DNA of 64,000 nt from Mycobacterium seoulense. GTDB lineage: Bacteria > Actinomycetota > Actinomycetes > Mycobacteriales > Mycobacteriaceae. Positions 10,397-18,780 of the stretch are shown piece by piece. Below the pieces are notes generated by a model. It was given only the letters and a program-made list of their open reading frames with translations, ran no database searches and was not told where the DNA came from. Where the stretch lies: NCBI RefSeq assembly GCF_010731595.1, contig NZ_AP022582.1, positions 2,356,001 through 2,420,000 on the forward strand, read 5' to 3'. The first letter of the stretch is position 1; the number at the start of each line of letters is the position of its first letter. Made by a program: the position numbers and the translations under genes.

Positions 10397-11569
10397 CTAC
10401 CCCAGGACGGTGCGCACCACCGCGTCGGCCAGTAGCCGTCCGCGCGCCGTCAGGACGAACCGGTCGGCGTCGGCGACCAGCAGCCCGTCGGCGACCGCGC
10501 CTTCGGCGCGCTGTTGCTCGGCGGGTCCCAGCACGTCACGCGGAAGACCTTGGCGCAGGCGGGTTTTCAACAGCACATCTTCGGTGTGCAGGGCGTCGGC
10601 ATCCAGCCGCTCGAATCCCCCCACCGGCAACGTGGCACCGGCCAGCCTTTCGGCATAGGCGTTGGGGTGCTTGACATTCCACCACCGCGTGGCGCCGACG
10701 TGGCCATGGGCTCCCGGTCCGGCGCCCCACCACTGGCCGCCGTCCCAATAGCCGAGGTTGTGTCGGCACTCACCGCCGGGACGCGCCCAGTTGGACACCT
10801 CGTACCAGGACATCCCGGCCTCGGAGAGCCGCGCATCGACCAACTCATAGCGGTGCGCCAGCACGTCGTCGTCGGGAGGCGTCAGCTCGCCGCGGCGTAC
10901 CCGCCGGGCCAGCGCGGTGCCGTCCTCGACGACCAGCGCGTAGGCCGACACGTGATCGACGCCGGTGTCGATCGCCGTGTCGACAGAGCGCAGCAGATCG
11001 TCGTCGGACTCCCCCGGGGTTCCATAGATCAGATCGAGGCTGACGTGCTCGAAGCCGGCGTCCAACGCTTCGCGGGCGGCGGCCGCCGACCGGTTCGGGG
11101 TGTGGATGCGGTCGAGGACCCCCAGCACTCGCGGCGACACCGACTGCATGCCGAGCGACACCCGCGTGTAGCCGGCCGCGCGGACGGCGTCGAAGAAGTC
11201 CGGCCAGGCCGACTCCGGGTTGGCCTCGGTGGTGATCTCGGCATCGGGCGCCAGCGTGAAATGCTCGCGGACCATGTCCAGCAGCGACGCCACCCGCGCA
11301 CCGCCCAGCAGCGACGGCGTCCCGCCCCCGACGAACACCGTGTCGACGGTCGGCCCGGGGAGCCGCTCGGCGGCCAGCTTCAGCTCCGCCCCCAGCGCCG
11401 CCAGCCAGGCGTCGGGATTCACCCCACCCAGCTCGGCGGGTGTGTAGGTGTTGAAATCGCAATAGCCGCAACGGGTTATGCAGAACGGAACGTGGATGTA
11501 CATCCCGAACGACCGTCCGGGGACGGGCTGCAGGTCGGGCAGCGCGACCGCTTCCTCGCGAAGTGCCAT
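10397..11569 (-). CDS. hemW: HemW, radical SAM heme chaperone (formerly HemN-like)
   Basis: A 390-aa radical SAM protein. The [4Fe-4S] motif C30-x3-C34-x2-C37 (CITRCGYC) and the GGGTPSLL block are visible, and the length suits HemW rather than the longer coproporphyrinogen oxidase HemN. The four-cysteine start region typical of true HemN is not seen, so a heme-carrying or insertion role is the better call than the older oxygen-independent oxidase label of Rv2388c. It is divergent from the sirA leader. In M. tuberculosis rpfD and Rv2390c lie between these genes; both are missing here. Confidence 0.85.
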   Translation of the reverse strand: MALREEAVALPDLQPVPGRSFGMYIHVPFCITRCGYCDFNTYTPAELGGVNPDAWLAALGAELKLAAERLPGPTVDTVFVGGGTPSLLGGARVASLLDMVREHFTLAPDAEITTEANPESAWPDFFDAVRAAGYTRVSLGMQSVSPRVLGVLDRIHTPNRSAAAAREALDAGFEHVSLDLIYGTPGESDDDLLRSVDTAIDTGVDHVSAYALVVEDGTALARRVRRGELTPPDDDVLAHRYELVDARLSEAGMSWYEVSNWARPGGECRHNLGYWDGGQWWGAGPGAHGHVGATRWWNVKHPNAYAERLAGATLPVGGFERLDADALHTEDVLLKTRLRQGLPRDVLGPAEQQRAEGAVADGLLVADADRFVLTARGRLLADAVVRTVLG

Positions 11570-11686
11570 GCCAAATCATCCCACGGTGCGCCGCCCCCGG
11601 CCGGGCCGCCGACCGCGGCGCAGCGCACCCCGACTCCGGCAGGTTTCTTGGGTTCTTTTACCCGGACGGTCAGGTTAATGCGGATT

Positions 11687-11705
11687 TCCGCTCACCGTGA
11701 GCGGA
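11687..11705. promoter_or_regulatory. 19-bp near-perfect palindrome upstream of the sirA leader
   Basis: TCCGCTCACCGTGAGCGGA has 9-bp arms around a single central base. It lies 49-67 bases upstream of the GTG (and probable transcription start) of the sirA cysteine leader, and 118 bases from the hemW start. The size and symmetry fit a dimeric regulator site; the regulator is unknown. Confidence 0.5.
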
Positions 11706-11753
11706 TATTTGACCTGTTCGCGTCGCCCCCATCGGGCATGGCACAATGGGCTC

Positions 11754-11846
11754 GTGACCGTCGCTCAGCCCAGCCTTCGCATTGCGCTCGTGGCGCGGCG
11801 GCACATTGATCTCAAGCGTGTTTGCAGCTGTTGCTGTCTTCCTTGA
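11754..11846 (+). CDS. cysteine-rich leader peptide upstream of sirA-cysH
   Basis: A 30-codon ORF starting GTG ACC and ending with the residues KRVCSCCCLP, four cysteines in five codons just before the stop. It has no ribosome binding site, but CACAAT lies 6 bases upstream of the GTG, the layout of a leaderless mycobacterial transcript. Leaderless polycysteine ORFs acting as cysteine-responsive attenuators are known in mycobacteria upstream of sulfur genes. Here, GTCTTCCTT at 11836-11844, within the last codons, can pair with AAGGAGAC at 11942-11949, the sirA ribosome binding site (8 pairs, one bulge). Stalling at Cys codons when cysteine is scarce would keep that site free. The pairing model is inference. 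Confidence 0.8.
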   Translation: MTVAQPSLRIALVARRHIDLKRVCSCCCLP

Positions 11847-11956
11847 TGTCGTAGACCCGCCCACCTGTACGTCCAGCTGGCATCGGATCTGCGCCGCCGA
11901 TACCACCGGTGAGCTGCGCTTCTATGCCTGCGATGTCGAAGAAGGAGACCTCCTCG

Positions 11957-13636
11957 ATGACCACAGCCCGACCCGCCGGGGCGCAGAACAAGGCTCGCAA
12001 CGAGGGCCAGTGGGCGCTGGGCGATCGCGAGCCACTGAACCCCAACGAAGAGATGAAGCGCGCCGGCGCCCCGCTCGAGGTGCGCGAGCGCATCGAGAAC
12101 GTCTACGCCCAGGCCGGGTTCGACAGCATCGACAAGAGTGACCTGCGCGGGCGCTTCCGTTGGTGGGGGCTTTACACCCAGCGCGAACAGGGCTACGACG
12201 GCACGTTCACCGGGGACGAGAACGCCGATCTGCTCGAAGCCAAGTACTTCATGATGCGGGTGCGCTGCGACGGCGGCGCGCTGTCGGCCGCCGCGCTGCG
12301 CACCGTCGGCGAGATCTCGACCGAGTTCGGGCGGGACACGGCCGACATCTCCGACCGCCAGAACGTGCAGATGCACTGGATCGAGGTCGAAAACGTCCCC
12401 GAAATCTGGCGGCGACTCGCCGACGTGGGCCTGCAGACCGCCGAGGCGTGCGGCGACTGCCCCCGCGTCATCCTGGGCTCACCGCTGGCCGGCGAGTCGC
12501 TCGACGAGGTGCTCGACCCGACCTGGGCGATCGACGAGATCGTGCACCGCTACATCGGCAAGCCGGACTTCGCCGACCTGCCACGCAAGTACAAGACCGC
12601 GATCTCGGGTCTGCAGGACGTCGCGCACGAGATCAACGACATCGCCTTCATCGGCGTGAACCACCCCGAGCACGGGCCCGGCCTGGACCTGTGGGTCGGC
12701 GGCGGTCTGTCCACCAACCCGATGCTGGCCCAGCGGGTCGGCGCCTGGGTGCCGCTGAACGAAGTCCCCGAGGTCTGGGAGGCGGTGACCTCGATATTCC
12801 GTGACTACGGCTACCGGCGGCTGCGGTCCAAGGCCCGGCTGAAGTTCTTGATCAAGGACTGGGGCATCGAAAAATTCCGCGAGGTGCTCGAAACGGAGTA
12901 CCTCAAGCGGCGGCTGATCGACGGCCCGGCGCCCGAGCCGCTCAAGCATCCGATCGATCACATCGGGGTGCAACGGCTCAAGAACGGTCTCAACGCCGTC
13001 GGTGCGGCCCCGATCGCCGGACGCGTCTCGGGCAGCATCCTGTCGGCGGTCGCCGACCTGATGGACCTCGCCGGCTCGGACCGGATCCGGTTCACCCCCT
13101 ACCAGAAGCTGGTCATCCTCGACGTCGCCGACGACAAACTCGACGAGGTGCTCGCGGGTCTGCAGGCGCTGGGGCTGCAGACCCAGCCGTCCCAGTGGCG
13201 CCGGAACTTGATGGCCTGCACGGGGATCGAATACTGCAAGTTGTCGTTCGCCGAAACCCGAGGCAAGGCGCAGGTTCTGGTGCCCGAGCTGGAACGCCGG
13301 CTCGAGGACATCAACGCCGCGCTCGACGTGCCGATCACGGTCAACATCAACGGTTGTCCGAACTCGTGCGCACGAATTCAGGTGGCTGACATCGGCTTCA
13401 AGGGCCAAATGGTCGACGACGGTCATGGGGGCTCCGTCGAGGGCTTTCAGGTGCACCTGGGCGGCAGCCTCGGGCTGGACAGCGGATTCGGGCGAAAGCT
13501 GCGCCAGCACAAGGTCACCAGCGACGAGCTGGGCGATTACATCGACCGGGTGGTGCGTAACTTCATCAACCACCGCAGTGCGGGAGAACGGTTCGCGCAG
13601 TGGGCGATTCGGGCAGATGAGGACGACTTACGATGA
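11957..13636 (+). CDS. sirA: ferredoxin-dependent sulfite reductase SirA
   Basis: A 559-aa siroheme/[4Fe-4S] enzyme that reduces sulfite to sulfide with ferredoxin; long annotated as nirA. The ATG at 11957 (MTTARP) has GAAGGAG upstream and matches the M. tuberculosis start; upstream in-frame starts are not needed. The cofactor cysteines appear as CTGIEYC and CPNSC near residues 415-470. RWWGLYTQREQGYDG and TEACGDCPR contain the Tyr and Cys that are covalently linked in the M. tuberculosis enzyme. Its stop overlaps the cysH ATG (ATGA), so the two are translationally coupled. Expression is probably governed by the upstream cysteine leader and palindrome. Confidence 0.95.
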   Translation: MTTARPAGAQNKARNEGQWALGDREPLNPNEEMKRAGAPLEVRERIENVYAQAGFDSIDKSDLRGRFRWWGLYTQREQGYDGTFTGDENADLLEAKYFMMRVRCDGGALSAAALRTVGEISTEFGRDTADISDRQNVQMHWIEVENVPEIWRRLADVGLQTAEACGDCPRVILGSPLAGESLDEVLDPTWAIDEIVHRYIGKPDFADLPRKYKTAISGLQDVAHEINDIAFIGVNHPEHGPGLDLWVGGGLSTNPMLAQRVGAWVPLNEVPEVWEAVTSIFRDYGYRRLRSKARLKFLIKDWGIEKFREVLETEYLKRRLIDGPAPEPLKHPIDHIGVQRLKNGLNAVGAAPIAGRVSGSILSAVADLMDLAGSDRIRFTPYQKLVILDVADDKLDEVLAGLQALGLQTQPSQWRRNLMACTGIEYCKLSFAETRGKAQVLVPELERRLEDINAALDVPITVNINGCPNSCARIQVADIGFKGQMVDDGHGGSVEGFQVHLGGSLGLDSGFGRKLRQHKVTSDELGDYIDRVVRNFINHRSAGERFAQWAIRADEDDLR

Positions 13637-14376
13637 GTGAACAAGCAACGAAACGAACCGAGGCCGAACTGCGGGACCTGGCGGCGCGGGGCGCCGCGGA
13701 ACTCGAGGGCGCCAGCGCCACCGAGGTGTTGCGTTGGACCGATCGGACCTTCGGCGGGGTCAACGGTCCGCGCAGCTGGGCCACCTGCAACTACGTATTG
13801 ACCTCCAGCATGCAGGAGGCCGTGCTGATCGATCTTGCCGCCAAGGTCCGCCCGGGTGTGCCGGTGGTCTTCCTGGACACCGGCTACCACTTCGCCGAGA
13901 CCATCGGAACCCGGGACGCCGTCGAATCGGTCTACGACATCCGCGTGCTCAACGTCACCCCCGAGCAGACGGTGGCCGAACAGGATCAGTTGCTGGGGAA
14001 GAACCTGTTCGACCGTGACCCGGGCGAGTGCTGCCGGTTGCGCAAGGTGGTGCCCCTGCGCCGCGTCCTGAGCGGCTACTCCGCCTGGGTGACCGGGCTG
14101 CGCCGCAGCGAAGCGAAAACCCGTGCCAACACCCCGGTGATCGGCTTCGACGAGGGGTTCAAGCTGGTGAAGATCAATCCCCTGGCGACGTGGACCGACG
14201 AGGACATGCAGGACTACATCGACGAGCACGGTGTGCTGGTCAATCCCCTTGTCTACGACGGATATCCGTCCATCGGCTGCGAGCCCTGCACGGCCAAACC
14301 CCTCGCCGGGGCCGACCCGCGCAGCGGGCGCTGGCAGGGGCTGTCGAAGACCGAGTGCGGGCTGCACGCCTCGTAG
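13633..14376 (+). CDS. cysH: adenylyl-sulfate (APS) reductase CysH
   Basis: A 247-aa thioredoxin-dependent reductase that converts adenosine 5'-phosphosulfate to sulfite and AMP, the step before SirA. The [4Fe-4S] cysteines of the APS-specific type are present as ECCRLRK and GCEPC, and the catalytic cysteine is in KTECGLH near the C-terminus; these separate it from PAPS reductases, which lack the cluster. The start overlaps the sirA stop by 4 bases. The following M. tuberculosis gene che1 (Rv2393) and ggtB are absent; cysH meets the convergent cysA after 13 bases. Confidence 0.95.
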   Translation: MSEQATKRTEAELRDLAARGAAELEGASATEVLRWTDRTFGGVNGPRSWATCNYVLTSSMQEAVLIDLAAKVRPGVPVVFLDTGYHFAETIGTRDAVESVYDIRVLNVTPEQTVAEQDQLLGKNLFDRDPGECCRLRKVVPLRRVLSGYSAWVTGLRRSEAKTRANTPVIGFDEGFKLVKINPLATWTDEDMQDYIDEHGVLVNPLVYDGYPSIGCEPCTAKPLAGADPRSGRWQGLSKTECGLHAS

Positions 14377-14389
14377 CAGAACCCGTGGC

Positions 14390-15475
14390 TTATGCCGACG
14401 TCAGCGTGGCTTCGTCCTCGCCGGCGCCGGCCGGACCACCGGCCGGCGCGTTGACGGCGAGGGACGGGATGCGGGTCGCGCGCACGTAAACGGTGTCGCC
14501 CTCACGCAGGGCCAGCGCCTCGGCGTCACCGCGGGTGATCTGCGCCGTGAAGGCCCCTCCGGTGGCGGCGCTGGTCAACTCCACCCGCACCTCGAAACCG
14601 AGCACCACGACGCGGTCGACGGTGGCGCGCACCACCCCGATCGACTCCGCGGTGCCATCCCCGCCGGCGATGGCCATCTCGGGGTTGCGGCCCACCCGGA
14701 TGTCGTGCGGGCGAACCAGATTCCCGTTCAGGGTGGACACCGCCCCCAGGAACGACATCACGAAGGCGCTCGCCGGGGCGTCGTAGACCTCGGTCGGCGA
14801 TCCCACCTGCTCGATACGACCGTGATTGAGCACCGCGATCCGGTCGGCCACGTCCAGCGCCTCCGCCTGGTCGTGGGTGACCAGGACGGTGGTGACGTGC
14901 ACCTCGTCGTGCAGGCGGCGCAACCACGCGCGCAGGTCCTCACGCACCTTCGCGTCGAGTGCGCCGAACGGCTCGTCGAGCAGCAGCACCTGCGGGTCGA
15001 CCGCCAACGCCCGCGCCAGCGCCATTCGCTGTCGTTGCCCGCCGGAGAGCTGATTGGGGTAGCGGTTCTGAAACCCGCTCAGCCCCACCACTTCCAGCAG
15101 GTTGTCGACCTTGGCCTTGACCTCCGCTTTGGGCCGTTTGCGAATCTTCAACCCGTAGGCCACGTTGTCACGGACCGTCAAGTGCTTGAACGCCGCATAG
15201 TGCTGAAACACGAACCCGATGCCCCGCCGCTGCGGCGGCACCCGCGTGACGTCTTGGCCGTTGATCGTGATCGTTCCGCTGTCGGGCTGGTCCAGCCCGG
15301 CGATGGCACGCAGCAGGGTCGACTTGCCGGAACCGCTGGGCCCCAACAGCGCGGTCAGCGAGCCGGAGGGCACGACGAAGTCGACATTGTCCAGGGCCAC
15401 GAAGTCGCCGTAGCGCTTGTTGGCGTTGTGCACGACGATGGCGTGGTCGCCGGGGCGGCTGCTGTTGTCGGTCAT
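14390..15475 (-). CDS. cysA: sulfate ABC transporter ATP-binding protein CysA
   Basis: A 361-aa ABC ATPase that powers sulfate/thiosulfate import with CysT, CysW and SubI. Walker [10 protein letters not shown] is at residues 45-53, the signature LSGGQRQR near 145, Walker B LLLDEPFG near 167, and the switch histidine in VTHDQAEA; a C-terminal TOBE-like regulatory domain follows. It is the last gene of the four-gene operon and starts 19 bases after the cysW stop. Confidence 0.93.
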   Translation of the reverse strand: MTDNSSRPGDHAIVVHNANKRYGDFVALDNVDFVVPSGSLTALLGPSGSGKSTLLRAIAGLDQPDSGTITINGQDVTRVPPQRRGIGFVFQHYAAFKHLTVRDNVAYGLKIRKRPKAEVKAKVDNLLEVVGLSGFQNRYPNQLSGGQRQRMALARALAVDPQVLLLDEPFGALDAKVREDLRAWLRRLHDEVHVTTVLVTHDQAEALDVADRIAVLNHGRIEQVGSPTEVYDAPASAFVMSFLGAVSTLNGNLVRPHDIRVGRNPEMAIAGGDGTAESIGVVRATVDRVVVLGFEVRVELTSAATGGAFTAQITRGDAEALALREGDTVYVRATRIPSLAVNAPAGGPAGAGEDEATLTSA

Positions 15476-15494
15476 CTGCGTGTCTCCATGTCAC

Positions 15495-16307
15495 CTACCT
15501 GGCCGCTCGCGCGCGGCGGGCATCCAAAATCACCTGGAAAATCAGGACCAGGACCGCAACGCCCATCAACAACGTCGAGAGCGCGTAGGCGCCGTATTCG
15601 GCGCCGCGGTTATACCGATCCGAGACGAGCAACGTCAGGGTCTGGGACTTACCCGGCAGGTTCGACGACACGATGATGACGGCCCCGTATTCGCCGAGGG
15701 TGCGCGCGATGGTCAGCACGATGCCGTAGGTCAGACCCCACCGGATCGAGGGCAGGGTGATCCGCCAAAAGGTCTGCCACCAGCCCGATCCCAGGGTCGC
15801 CGCCGCCTCTTCCTGGTCGGTCCCCAGTTCGTGCAGGACCGGTTCCACCTCGCGCACGACGAACGGCAGGGTGACGAAGACGCTGGCAAGCACGATGCCG
15901 GGCAGCCCGAAGATGATCTTGAACCCGAGGTCCTTCTCGACGAAGCCGAACGCGCCCGCCGATCCCCACAACAGGATCAGGGCGACGCCCACGATGACCG
16001 GCGACACCGCAAAGGGCAGATCGATCACCGCCTGCAGCACGCCTTTACCCCGAAACCTGTTGCGGGCGAGCACCAGCGCGGTAGGGATGCCGAAAACCAC
16101 GTTCAGCGGCACCACGATCGCAACGACCAGCAACGTCAGGTTGAGCGCCGACACCGCCGCGGGCGTGCTCACCCAGTCGAAGAACTGGCCGACGCCCGGC
16201 CGGAAGGTCCGCCACAAGATCAGGGTCACCGGGACGACGAGCAACACGAAAATGTATGCGAGCCCGACGAATCGGATCAGGTACCGGACCCTGGATCCTG
16301 AGGTCAC
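15495..16307 (-). CDS. cysW: sulfate ABC transporter permease CysW
   Basis: A 270-aa inner membrane permease with about six helices. The EAA loop that docks on CysA is EEAAATLGSGWWQTFWRITL followed by P. I chose the GTG at 16307 (MTSGSRVRYLIRF) because it overlaps the cysT stop as GTGA, which implies coupled translation; the longer upstream open frame is only cysT sequence in another frame. It pairs with CysT to form the channel. Confidence 0.9.
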   Translation of the reverse strand: MTSGSRVRYLIRFVGLAYIFVLLVVPVTLILWRTFRPGVGQFFDWVSTPAAVSALNLTLLVVAIVVPLNVVFGIPTALVLARNRFRGKGVLQAVIDLPFAVSPVIVGVALILLWGSAGAFGFVEKDLGFKIIFGLPGIVLASVFVTLPFVVREVEPVLHELGTDQEEAAATLGSGWWQTFWRITLPSIRWGLTYGIVLTIARTLGEYGAVIIVSSNLPGKSQTLTLLVSDRYNRGAEYGAYALSTLLMGVAVLVLIFQVILDARRARAAR

Positions 16308-17185
16308 CTGGCCAGCTCCTGACGCTTGGCCGCGCGCCCACCCACGATCCGCAGAATGAACAGCACGACAAACGAGATCGACAGCAGCACGATGGATATC
16401 GCGGCGGCACCGGTGCGGTCGTCGTTCTCGATGAGGGTTCGTATCCACTGCGAGGACACTTCCGTCTTGCCGGGTACCGCGCCACCGATCAGGACCACCG
16501 ACCCGAACTCGCCGATCGCTCGCGAGAAGGCCAGGCCCGCGCCGGACAACAACGACGGGGTCAACGACGGCAACACGACCGACGTGAAAACCTTCCGGCC
16601 GCTGGCACCCAACGACGCCGCCGCCTCTTCGGTCTCCCGGTCGATCTCCAACAGCACGGGCTGCACCGCACGCACCACGAAGGGCAGCGTGACGAAGGCC
16701 AGCGCCACCGCCACGCCCCATGCCGTGTGCTGCAGATGAAGGTTCACCGGGCTGTTGGTGCCGTAGAGGGCCAGCATCACCAGGCTGGCGACGATGGTCG
16801 GCAGCGCGAACGGCAGGTCGATGATGGCATCGACGAGCCGCTTGCCGACGAAATCATCCCGCACCAGCACCCAGGCGATCACCAGGCCGAAGACCAGATT
16901 CACCACCGTGACCCCGGCGGAGATGGTCAGCGTCACCCGGAACGACTCCAGGGCGGCGTTTGAGGTGATCGCCAGCCAGAAGGCGTGCCAGCCGCCGCCG
17001 GCGGCCTGCCATGCGATTGCGGCCAGCGGCAGCAGCACGATCACCGAAAGCCACAGCGTCGCCACGCCCACCCGCAGCGACGTGGCACCGGATTCGCGCG
17101 AACCCCGCGCCGACGGCGCGCGGTGCTCGTCGCCGCCGAGCCCGGGCCTGATTGCCTGCGGGCCGGGGGTGACTGCGGCCGTCAT
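16304..17185 (-). CDS. cysT: sulfate ABC transporter permease CysT
   Basis: A 293-aa permease. The ATG at 17185 overlaps the subI stop (ATGA), and an N-terminal polar tail of about 40 residues precedes the first helix (LWLSVIVLLPLAAIAW). The EAA loop is EEAAASLGASGRKVFTSVVL followed by P. Along with CysW it makes the membrane pore; SubI delivers the anion. The longer upstream frame reads through subI and is not used. Confidence 0.9.
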   Translation of the reverse strand: MTAAVTPGPQAIRPGLGGDEHRAPSARGSRESGATSLRVGVATLWLSVIVLLPLAAIAWQAAGGGWHAFWLAITSNAALESFRVTLTISAGVTVVNLVFGLVIAWVLVRDDFVGKRLVDAIIDLPFALPTIVASLVMLALYGTNSPVNLHLQHTAWGVAVALAFVTLPFVVRAVQPVLLEIDRETEEAAASLGASGRKVFTSVVLPSLTPSLLSGAGLAFSRAIGEFGSVVLIGGAVPGKTEVSSQWIRTLIENDDRTGAAAISIVLLSISFVVLFILRIVGGRAAKRQELAR

Positions 17186-18213
17186 CCGGTGGCCTGCGTG
17201 TAGATCTTGGTGATGCTGCCGGTGGTCTTGTCGAACAACTGCGGATCCGCGGCCTGCCAACCGCCGAGGTCGGCGATGGTCCACAGTTTTGCCGGCACCG
17301 GAAACTGGCCGCGGAATTCGGCCGCGACGGCCGGGTCGACCGGCCGAAAGCCGGCCTGCGCCCACACCTTCTGCGCCGCGGCCGTGTATTGGAAGTTCTT
17401 GAAGGCGACCGCGGCGTCCAGGTGCGGGCTGGTGCTCACCACCGCGACCGGATTCTCGATCTTGAACGTCTGCGACGGGTTGATGTGCTCCACCGGTTTG
17501 CCCGCGCTCTCGGTGGCGATCGCCTCGTTCTCGTAGCTGATCAACACGTCCCCGCTGCCCTGGACGAAGACGTCGGTGGCCTCCCGTCCCGAACCGGGAC
17601 GCAATTTGACGTGTTCGTGCACCAACTTGCTGATGAAGTCGACGCCGGCCTGGGTGTTGCTGCCACCTTCGCTCTTGACCGCATACGGTGCCAGCAGATT
17701 CCACTTGGCCGACCCCGAGCTCAGCGGACTGGGGGTGATGACCTCCACCCCCGGGCGCAGCAGGTCGTCCCAATCCTTGATGTTCTTGGGGTTGCCCTTA
17801 CGCACCACCAGAGTCACCACCGAACCGAAGGGAATTCCCTTGGTGGCGTCGGTATTCCAGTCTTTGGCAATCTTGCCGGCCTTTACCAGCCGGGAGATGT
17901 CCGGCTCGACGGAGAAGTTCACGACGTCGGCCGGCTTGCCGTCGAGGACCCCGCGTGATTGGTCGCCGGAGGCGCCGTAGGAGGCGATCACCTGCACGCC
18001 CTTGCCCTCGTCGGCGGCATTGAACGCCGGGATCACCTTGCTCCAGCCGGGTTCCGGGACCGAATAGGCGACCAGGGTGATGCTGGTGCGCGCGTTGGTC
18101 GGTCCGGAACCGCCGACGACGTCACTGGCACCGCCGCTGCACCCCGCCACGACCGCGACGATCAGGGCAACCGTGGCCGCCGGCCGCCACCGCAGGGCGA
18201 TGTCGTTGAACAT
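17182..18213 (-). CDS. subI: sulfate-binding lipoprotein SubI
   Basis: A 343-aa periplasmic sulfate/thiosulfate-binding lipoprotein. An N-terminal signal with the lipobox VVAGC (Cys at about residue 25) anchors it, and the mature part follows the sulfate-binding protein pattern (LVAYSVPEPGWSKVIPAF, SYGASGDQSRGV, SPLSSGSAKWNLLAPY). The ATG is preceded by GGAAGG with a 5-base spacer. It is the first structural gene of subI-cysT-cysW-cysA, each junction overlapping or nearly so. A short ORF ending in two Cys codons lies 112 bases upstream and probably controls it. Confidence 0.93.
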   Translation of the reverse strand: MFNDIALRWRPAATVALIVAVVAGCSGGASDVVGGSGPTNARTSITLVAYSVPEPGWSKVIPAFNAADEGKGVQVIASYGASGDQSRGVLDGKPADVVNFSVEPDISRLVKAGKIAKDWNTDATKGIPFGSVVTLVVRKGNPKNIKDWDDLLRPGVEVITPSPLSSGSAKWNLLAPYAVKSEGGSNTQAGVDFISKLVHEHVKLRPGSGREATDVFVQGSGDVLISYENEAIATESAGKPVEHINPSQTFKIENPVAVVSTSPHLDAAVAFKNFQYTAAAQKVWAQAGFRPVDPAVAAEFRGQFPVPAKLWTIADLGGWQAADPQLFDKTTGSITKIYTQATG

Positions 18214-18325
18214 TCGGGCCTTCCAATACCGGGGACTTGGGAGATAGCGGTCCCGTTGCGGAAAGGCGCCTTAAACGACAGGAGACATCACGGACCCCAT
18301 ACCAGACCGCACACGGGTTTGGCAG

Positions 18326-18382
18326 TCAGCGACAACAGTGCACGAAGACATGGCGTTCGACGACACCCGATGTCACCTGCAT
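18326..18382 (-). CDS. candidate cysteine leader peptide upstream of subI
   Basis: An 18-residue ORF, MQVTSGVVERHVFVHCCR, with two consecutive Cys codons just before the last codon and stop. There is no ribosome binding site; TAGGCT lies 7 bases before the ATG, the usual spacing for a leaderless start. The ORF ends 112 bases before subI, nearly the same distance as between the other cysteine leader and sirA. Downstream, CCTTTCC (minus strand, 18260-18266) could pair with the subI ribosome binding site GGAAGG (18219-18224). Regulation by cysteine supply is inferred from these parallels. Confidence 0.65.
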   Translation of the reverse strand: MQVTSGVVERHVFVHCCR

Positions 18383-18449
18383 GGCCGGAAGCCTAACAGG
18401 AATCGACGGGGCCGCCAGCGCACGACCGCCGAGCGGGCAACCCGCGCGC

Positions 18450-18527
18450 TCAGTGCGTTACCCACCACGCGACGATCACCAGCACCACGAGCGCGACCAG
18501 AATCAACGTCACGTGTGACCGAGGCAT
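18450..18527 (-). CDS. possible 25-residue single-helix membrane peptide
   Basis: An ORF of 25 aa, MPRSHV then a hydrophobic helix (LILVALVVLVIVAWW) ending VTH. It begins 5 bases after the stop of the 64-aa membrane protein and could be co-translated with it. No clear ribosome binding site is seen, so it may be a chance frame, but the sharply amphiphilic layout is what a small membrane peptide looks like. Confidence 0.35.
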   Translation of the reverse strand: MPRSHVTLILVALVVLVIVAWWVTH

Positions 18528-18532
18528 GCGCG

Positions 18533-18727
18533 TTACCCGGGCGCCTCGCCGGCGCGGCGGGCACGGCGCATCAAGGCGATGCTCTTGCCGAGCAGGCCAT
18601 CGAGCAGGCCCGCCGTGACGGCCGCCACCACCAGCACGACGGGCATCACCACCATGGCCTGGAGCACGAAAGCGAGTCCGGAAAGCCACAGCTCGTTGCC
18701 GTCCCACCAATTCAGGAACGCGGTCAC
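18533..18727 (-). CDS. small membrane protein, Rv2401A-like
   Basis: A 64-aa protein with one long hydrophobic segment (WLSGLAFVLQAMVVMPVVLV then VAAVTAGLL), possibly two short helices, followed by a basic tail (MRRARRAGEAPG) likely on the cytoplasmic side. M. tuberculosis has a similar small membrane gene, Rv2401A, in this position. It is divergent from the FAD monooxygenase gene at 18781 and lies upstream of the subI operon. Function unknown. Confidence 0.6.
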   Translation of the reverse strand: MTAFLNWWDGNELWLSGLAFVLQAMVVMPVVLVVAAVTAGLLDGLLGKSIALMRRARRAGEAPG

Positions 18728-18780
18728 GGGCTCACCCTATTCGGCCTTGGCGCCGAGGGCCAATGTGCCAAGATCGGCGC

